A stretch of DNA of 8,450 bases from Deltaproteobacteria bacterium. GTDB lineage: Bacteria; Desulfobacterota; Desulfobaccia; Desulfobaccales; Desulfobaccaceae. Numbering within the stretch: position 1 is the stretch's first letter; every line of letters starts with the position of its first letter. The notes below the pieces were generated by a model. That model searched no databases. It was given only the letters and a program-made list of their open reading frames with translations, and was not told the origin of the DNA. The position numbers and the translations under genes are program-made. This document shows positions 5,666 to 8,450 of this stretch, in pieces. The stretch spans positions 1-8,450 of the forward strand of contig VGSX01000140.1 in the NCBI GenBank assembly GCA_016874895.1, in the 5' to 3' direction.

Positions 5666-6579
5666 TGCGCCTGGCCCTAAAGATAGACGTGGATACCCTA
5701 ATGGGATTCACCGAGGGGGTGCCCCCTCTCCTGGAGCTCTTGCAGGAGCGGGACATACCGGCCAGTTTTTTTGTGGCCATGGGGCCGGACCATTCCGGCC
5801 GGGCCGTCCGCCGCCTTTTCACCCACAAAGGTTTTCTCCGAAAAATGCTGCGCACCGGCGCCCCTCGCCTCTATGGTTTTAAAACCATGCTCTACGGCAC
5901 GCTCCTGCCCGGCCCCCCCATCGCCGCCTCGGCCCCGGAACTGCTGCTCAAAATTACCGCCGCGGGACATGAACTAGGCCTCCATGGCCATGATCACGTC
6001 TTCTGGCAGGACCGGTTATCCGGGCTTAGCACGACCGCGGTGCAGGCGGAAATCCTCCGGGCCCAGAAGGTCCTGGTCGGTATCTTGGGCTATCCCGCCA
6101 TCTCCTTTGCCGCGCCGGGCTGGCAGTGCACTCCGGCGGCCTGGGACGCGTTGGTTGCAGAACATTTTTATTACGTCAGCAACACCCGGGGGCGGTATCC
6201 CTATTTTCCCCATACCCCGCAACGCTCCTGGCCGCTTGTGGAAATTCCCACCACCCTGCCCACCCTGGACGAGCTTTTGGGGCTGGGGGGGCGCCGGGCC
6301 GCGGACTGCAACCGGGACATCCTGGCCGTCCTGAAGAGGGGCGGCACCCACGTTTTCACCCTTCATGCCGAAGTAGAGGGCCGGGTGTGCTTCCGGGAAT
6401 TCAGCGACCTGCTGGCCCAGGTGCAGGCCCGGGGGGCAACATTCATTCGCCTGGTGGATTACGCCAAGGAACTCTGGCAACAACCGGACCTCATCCCTCG
6501 GGCAGAGGTGATTTCCGGCACCCTGCCGGGGCGGGCCGGAACGGTCTGCTGCCAAAGCCAGGGGGAGGAGCAGCCGTGA
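5665..6579 (+). CDS. arnD: 4-deoxy-4-formamido-L-arabinose-phosphoundecaprenol deformylase
   Basis: A 304-residue polysaccharide-deacetylase-fold enzyme that removes the formyl group from undecaprenyl-phosphate-Ara4FN, the step after ArnC. The N-terminus LKIDVDTLMGFTEGVPPLLE matches ArnD well. The metal site fits D10 with H107 and H111 in GLHGHDH. AAPGWQ, then LVEIPTTLPTLDELLG and FTLHAEVEG follow as in ArnD. The length is close to E. coli ArnD (about 296). I take ATG 5665, whose A is the last base of the upstream stop; TTG 5662 would add only one residue. There is no strong ribosome site, consistent with coupling to the upstream gene. The C-terminus overlaps ispD. No signal peptide is evident, so it probably acts at the cytoplasmic membrane face. 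Confidence 0.93.
   Translation: MRLALKIDVDTLMGFTEGVPPLLELLQERDIPASFFVAMGPDHSGRAVRRLFTHKGFLRKMLRTGAPRLYGFKTMLYGTLLPGPPIAASAPELLLKITAAGHELGLHGHDHVFWQDRLSGLSTTAVQAEILRAQKVLVGILGYPAISFAAPGWQCTPAAWDALVAEHFYYVSNTRGRYPYFPHTPQRSWPLVEIPTTLPTLDELLGLGGRRAADCNRDILAVLKRGGTHVFTLHAEVEGRVCFREFSDLLAQVQARGATFIRLVDYAKELWQQPDLIPRAEVISGTLPGRAGTVCCQSQGEEQP
6561..6570 (+). promoter_or_regulatory. Strong Shine-Dalgarno for ispD inside arnD
   Basis: GGGGGAGGAG lies five bases before GTG 6576, within the last codons of arnD. It supports efficient start at the overlapping GTG. Confidence 0.75.
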
Positions 6580-7277
6580 AAGTGGCGGCCATTATCCCGG
6601 CAGCCGGGACCGGTCAGCGCATGCAGCAGCATATCCCCAAGCAATATCTCTCCTTTGGGGGCAAACCCATCCTGGCCCACACCCTAACGGTCCTGGAAAA
6701 TCTGCCGGAAATCGCGGAAATCACGGTGGTGGCCCAACCCTCGGCTTTGGATTTCTGCCAGACACAGGTCATCACCCCCTTCGGGTTTAAAAAGGTGCTC
6801 CGGCTCGTCCCTGGCGGCAAAGAACGCCAGGACAGCGTCTATAACGCCCTGAAAGTACTGCAGCGGCAGAATGAGTGGGACCTCATCCTGGTCCACGACG
6901 GGGTCCGCCCCTTCGTCACCCCGGCTGAGGTGCTCCGGGTCATCCGGGCCGCGGGGGAACACGGCGCCGCCATTCTGGCCCTGCCGGCCCAGGACACCGT
7001 GAAAAAGGTAAACCGCGCCGGCCGTATAAAAAAAACCCTCAACCGCCAGGACATCTGGCTGGCCCAAACACCCCAGGTTTTTCAGACTGCCATCATCTGG
7101 CGGGCCTTTCTGGAAGCCTACGCCCGGGAGTATTACGGTACCGACGAAGCCTCCCTGGTGGAGGCCCTGGGACTGCCGGTGCGGGTGGAGCCGGGCTCCC
7201 CCTTCAATATCAAGGTCACCACCCCGGAGGACCTGATTCTGGCCGAGGCCATTTACCGGTTGCGCCAACAGGGTTGA
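6576..7277 (+). CDS. ispD: 2-C-methyl-D-erythritol 4-phosphate cytidylyltransferase
   Basis: A 233-residue enzyme joining CTP and MEP to give CDP-methylerythritol, the third step of the MEP isoprenoid pathway (cytosolic). Motifs are AAIIPAAGTGQRM with R15, then PKQYLSFGGKPIL with K22, LILVHDGVRPFV, AQTPQVF, GTDEASLVEALG and NIKVTTPEDL with K213. R15 and K22 match the CTP-binding R20 and K27 of E. coli IspD with an offset of five (from memory). The length is normal. Start GTG 6576 overlaps the arnD stop (GTGA). An upstream reading-frame extension to about 6126 exists but lies wholly inside arnD. It is a single-domain IspD, not an IspDF fusion; ispF is 371 bp downstream across repeats. Confidence 0.95.
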   Translation: MKVAAIIPAAGTGQRMQQHIPKQYLSFGGKPILAHTLTVLENLPEIAEITVVAQPSALDFCQTQVITPFGFKKVLRLVPGGKERQDSVYNALKVLQRQNEWDLILVHDGVRPFVTPAEVLRVIRAAGEHGAAILALPAQDTVKKVNRAGRIKKTLNRQDIWLAQTPQVFQTAIIWRAFLEAYAREYYGTDEASLVEALGLPVRVEPGSPFNIKVTTPEDLILAEAIYRLRQQG

Positions 7278-7452
7278 TGGTGGTGCGGGCGGCAGGTGAG
7301 AACAGTTCCTCATGGGCCTGCGGCCCACCCGTAAAGCATGAAAAGTTTGCTGGAAGGCGGGATGCGCTACGCTTTCCCGCCCTACATGGTGAAATTTTCA
7401 GGACAGTGGGCCGTAATGAGTTTTATGGTTCCTGATTTCCCGCTGATGGTTT
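7278..7452 (+). other. Non-coding spacer after ispD
   Basis: No gene is seen. Just after ispD there is a perfect 6-bp hairpin (TGGGCC 7313-7318, loop TGC, GGCCCA 7322-7327) with no T-run. A REP-like hairpin follows at 7356-7381. The remainder shows no recognisable motif up to the tandem repeats. Confidence 0.5.
7356..7381 (+). repeat. REP-like imperfect palindrome
   Basis: GGCGGGA (7356-7362) pairs with TCCCGCC (7375-7381), with an inner GCG-CTA-CGC mini-stem. The GC stem with a TGCGCTACGCT centre, followed by CTACA, looks like REP-type intergenic palindromes. Only one copy is in the window, so its repeated nature is inferred. Confidence 0.5.
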
Positions 7453-7628
7453 CGGCTTCTTGCTCGTGTCCCGGTTGAACGTGGCCACAGATGTGATAAA
7501 AAATGTAGGGGCAGGCCCCCGTGCCTGCCCAAACAATATACGGTTTCTTGCTCGTGTCCCGGTTGAAATTGGCCACAGATGTGATAAAAAATGTAGGTGC
7601 AGGCCCCCGTGCCTGCCCGAACAGTATG
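7453..7628 (+). repeat. Two 88-bp tandem direct repeats, each with a GC hairpin
   Basis: Unit 1 is 7453-7540 and unit 2 is 7541-7628, with no gap; by hand they differ at 7 of 88 positions. Each contains TTCTTGCTCGTGTCCCGGTT, GGCCACAGATGTGATAAAAA and, near its end, a hairpin of the same family as 4312-4337 (7505-7530 and 7593-7618). The block ends 20 bp before the ispF start. Reading frames cross it on both strands but look spurious. The GATAAAAAATG part, with TTGAAC or TTGAAA upstream, could form a weak promoter in each unit. Confidence 0.85.
7563..7590 (+). promoter_or_regulatory. Weak candidate promoter for ispF in repeat unit 2
   Basis: TTGAAA (7563-7568) and TAAAAA (7585-7590) are spaced by 16 bp. 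The unit 1 equivalent has TTGAAC. Transcripts would begin near 7597, at the base of the GC hairpin, giving a structured leader before ATG 7649. This is a pattern match only. Confidence 0.25.
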
Positions 7629-7648
7629 GTGAAATCATACCAACAAAT

Positions 7649-8134
7649 ATGACCTCCCTGAGAATTGGCCAAGGCTACGACGCCCACCGTTTTGCCCCGG
7701 ACCGCCCCCTTATCCTGGGGGGCGTGACAATTCCTCACCCCCTGGGATTGGCCGGGCATTCCGACGCCGACGTCCTCATCCACGCCATCGGCGACGCCCT
7801 CCTGGGAGCCGTGGCAGCTGGGGACCTCGGGCGGCATTTCCCCGATACCGACCCGGCCTATAAGGGCATCTCCAGCCTGATCCTGCTCCAAAGAATTGTG
7901 GCCGTAGTCCGGGACCGGGGTTACCGGGTGGGGAACGTGGACGCCACCATCGTGGCCCAGGCCCCCAAACTGGCCCCCCACATCCCCCGGATGATCGCCT
8001 GCCTGGCCCCTGTCTTGCAGATTCAGCCTGCGGACCTTAACATAAAAGCCACCACCACGGAAGGCATGGGCTTCACTGGCCGGGGCGAAGGCATGGCCGC
8101 CTATGCCGTGGTCCTGGTGGCCAGGATTTCTTAA
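7649..8134 (+). CDS. ispF: 2-C-methyl-D-erythritol 2,4-cyclodiphosphate synthase
   Basis: A 161-residue enzyme that cyclises CDP-methylerythritol 2-phosphate to MEcPP with loss of CMP, the fifth MEP-pathway step; the family forms trimers with a zinc site between subunits. The zinc ligands are visible as D11 and H13 (GYDAHRF) and H45 (HSDADVLIH), each three above E. coli D8, H10 and H42 (from memory). Other family blocks are GDALLGA, GDLGRHFPDTDP, and the signature NIKATTTEGMGFTGRGEGMAAYAV split around residues 130-155. The length is typical. ATG 7649 is chosen because the protein then begins as relatives do; the frame is open further upstream to 7460, but that part is encoded by tandem repeats. 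No clear ribosome site precedes the ATG. IspE, acting between IspD and IspF, is not in the window. Confidence 0.95.
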   Translation: MTSLRIGQGYDAHRFAPDRPLILGGVTIPHPLGLAGHSDADVLIHAIGDALLGAVAAGDLGRHFPDTDPAYKGISSLILLQRIVAVVRDRGYRVGNVDATIVAQAPKLAPHIPRMIACLAPVLQIQPADLNIKATTTEGMGFTGRGEGMAAYAVVLVARIS

Positions 8135-8174
8135 CGGCTAAAAGACATTTTTCCGATCAAGCAAGATACAAATT

Positions 8175-8204
8175 TTGATAGAAAACTCAACAGCTTAATT
8201 AAAT
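8175..8204 (+). promoter_or_regulatory. Candidate promoter for the radical SAM gene
   Basis: In the A/T-rich gap after ispF, TTGATA (8175-8180; five of six to the -35 consensus) and TTAAAT (8199-8204; four of six) are 18 bp apart. The predicted start near 8211 would leave a leader of about 30 bases. The sharp drop in GC across 8135-8220 fits a promoter region. Confidence 0.45.
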
Positions 8205-8240
8205 TATTTTTTCCGAAAACCGAAAACCTCTCTCCAGCCG

Positions 8241-8450
8241 ATGCGTTACGAAGGCCCCATATACCGGCCTCCCAGCGAGGCCGACAGCCTCCTGATCCAG
8301 GCCACGGTGGGCTGCCCCCACAATAAGTGCACCTTCTGCATGGTCTACAAGGATGGCACGCCCTTTAAAATCAGGCCCACTGCCGAGATTAAGGCGGACC
8401 TGGAGGAGGCCCGGCAGGTCTATGGCCGGCAGGTGCGGACCATCTTTTTC
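8241..8450 (+). CDS. Radical SAM protein (N-terminal part)
   Basis: An open frame from ATG 8241 to the window end gives 70 residues, beginning MRYEGPIYRPPSEADSLLIQ. The [4Fe-4S]-binding cysteines are C25, C30 and C33 in GCPHNKCTFCMVYK, spaced CX4CX2C rather than the commoner CX3CX2C. That spacing with HNKCTFC occurs in a group of COG1032-like radical SAM proteins of unknown reaction. The iron-sulfur motif comes almost at the N-terminus, so no B12-binding domain precedes it. The protein continues past the window, so the substrate domain and function cannot be assigned. No Shine-Dalgarno is apparent, but there is no better in-frame start: an in-frame TAA lies at 8196-8198 and no start codon with a ribosome site follows it before 8241. 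Confidence 0.82.
   Translation, partial: MRYEGPIYRPPSEADSLLIQATVGCPHNKCTFCMVYKDGTPFKIRPTAEIKADLEEARQVYGRQVRTIFF

Noticed and set aside
6126..6575. 150-residue upstream extension of the ispD frame
   Set aside because: It lies wholly in another frame of arnD and has the Gly/Pro/Arg-rich composition of a GC-rich shadow.
7453..7628. CRISPR-like array
   Set aside because: Two abutting 88-bp near-identical units without distinct spacers are a tandem duplication, not repeat-spacer structure.
7460..7648. 63-residue extension of IspF
   Set aside because: It is translated from the tandem repeats, and IspF proteins begin close to the GYDAHRF block as they do from ATG 7649.
7423..7981. Minus-strand frames across the tandem repeats and ispF
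   Set aside because: Their repeated peptide segments come from the 88-bp units and the rest is antisense to a clear ispF.

Overview
The window is about 8.4 kb of GC-rich bacterial chromosome, with every recognisable gene on the + strand. L-Ara4N lipid A modification genes imply an outer membrane with lipid A. The Nif3-like / zinc-ribbon / RNase P RNA neighbourhood, type A RNase P RNA, MEP-pathway genes and GC-rich dispersed hairpin repeats suggest a Deltaproteobacteria/Desulfobacterota-type organism. That placement is inference; nothing here fixes the taxon.

Layout. 1-417: C-terminal part of a Nif3-like metal protein. 508-1251: coiled-coil/zinc-ribbon protein (COG1579 type). 1252-1433: spacer with a good candidate promoter. 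About 1434-1795: RNase P RNA (rnpB). 1854-6579: an arn operon holding arnC, a stand-alone formyltransferase (ArnA N-terminal half), a stand-alone UDP-glucuronate decarboxylase (ArnA C-terminal half) and arnD. A HicB/HicA toxin-antitoxin pair (2933-3345) sits between arnC and the first arnA gene, and a MITE-like palindromic element (4424-4517) lies between the two arnA genes. 6576-7277: ispD, overlapping arnD. 7278-7648: a repeat-filled spacer with a REP-like hairpin and two 88-bp tandem copies. 7649-8134: ispF. 8241-8450: start of a radical SAM protein.

How the genes fit together. The decarboxylase oxidises UDP-glucuronate, the formyltransferase formylates UDP-L-Ara4N, ArnC moves the formylated sugar to undecaprenyl phosphate, and ArnD removes the formyl group. 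The aminotransferase ArnB, the lipid A transferase ArnT and any ArnE/F flippase are not in the window and must lie elsewhere if the pathway is complete. IspD and IspF make MEP-pathway intermediates that ultimately supply the undecaprenyl carrier used by ArnC/ArnD, so the arnD-ispD overlap is functionally sensible.

I found no clear evidence of a wholly undescribed system. The most notable points are the split arnA, the toxin-antitoxin pair inside the arn gene string, and one GC-rich hairpin family seen three times, once supplying the stop codon of the formyltransferase gene.
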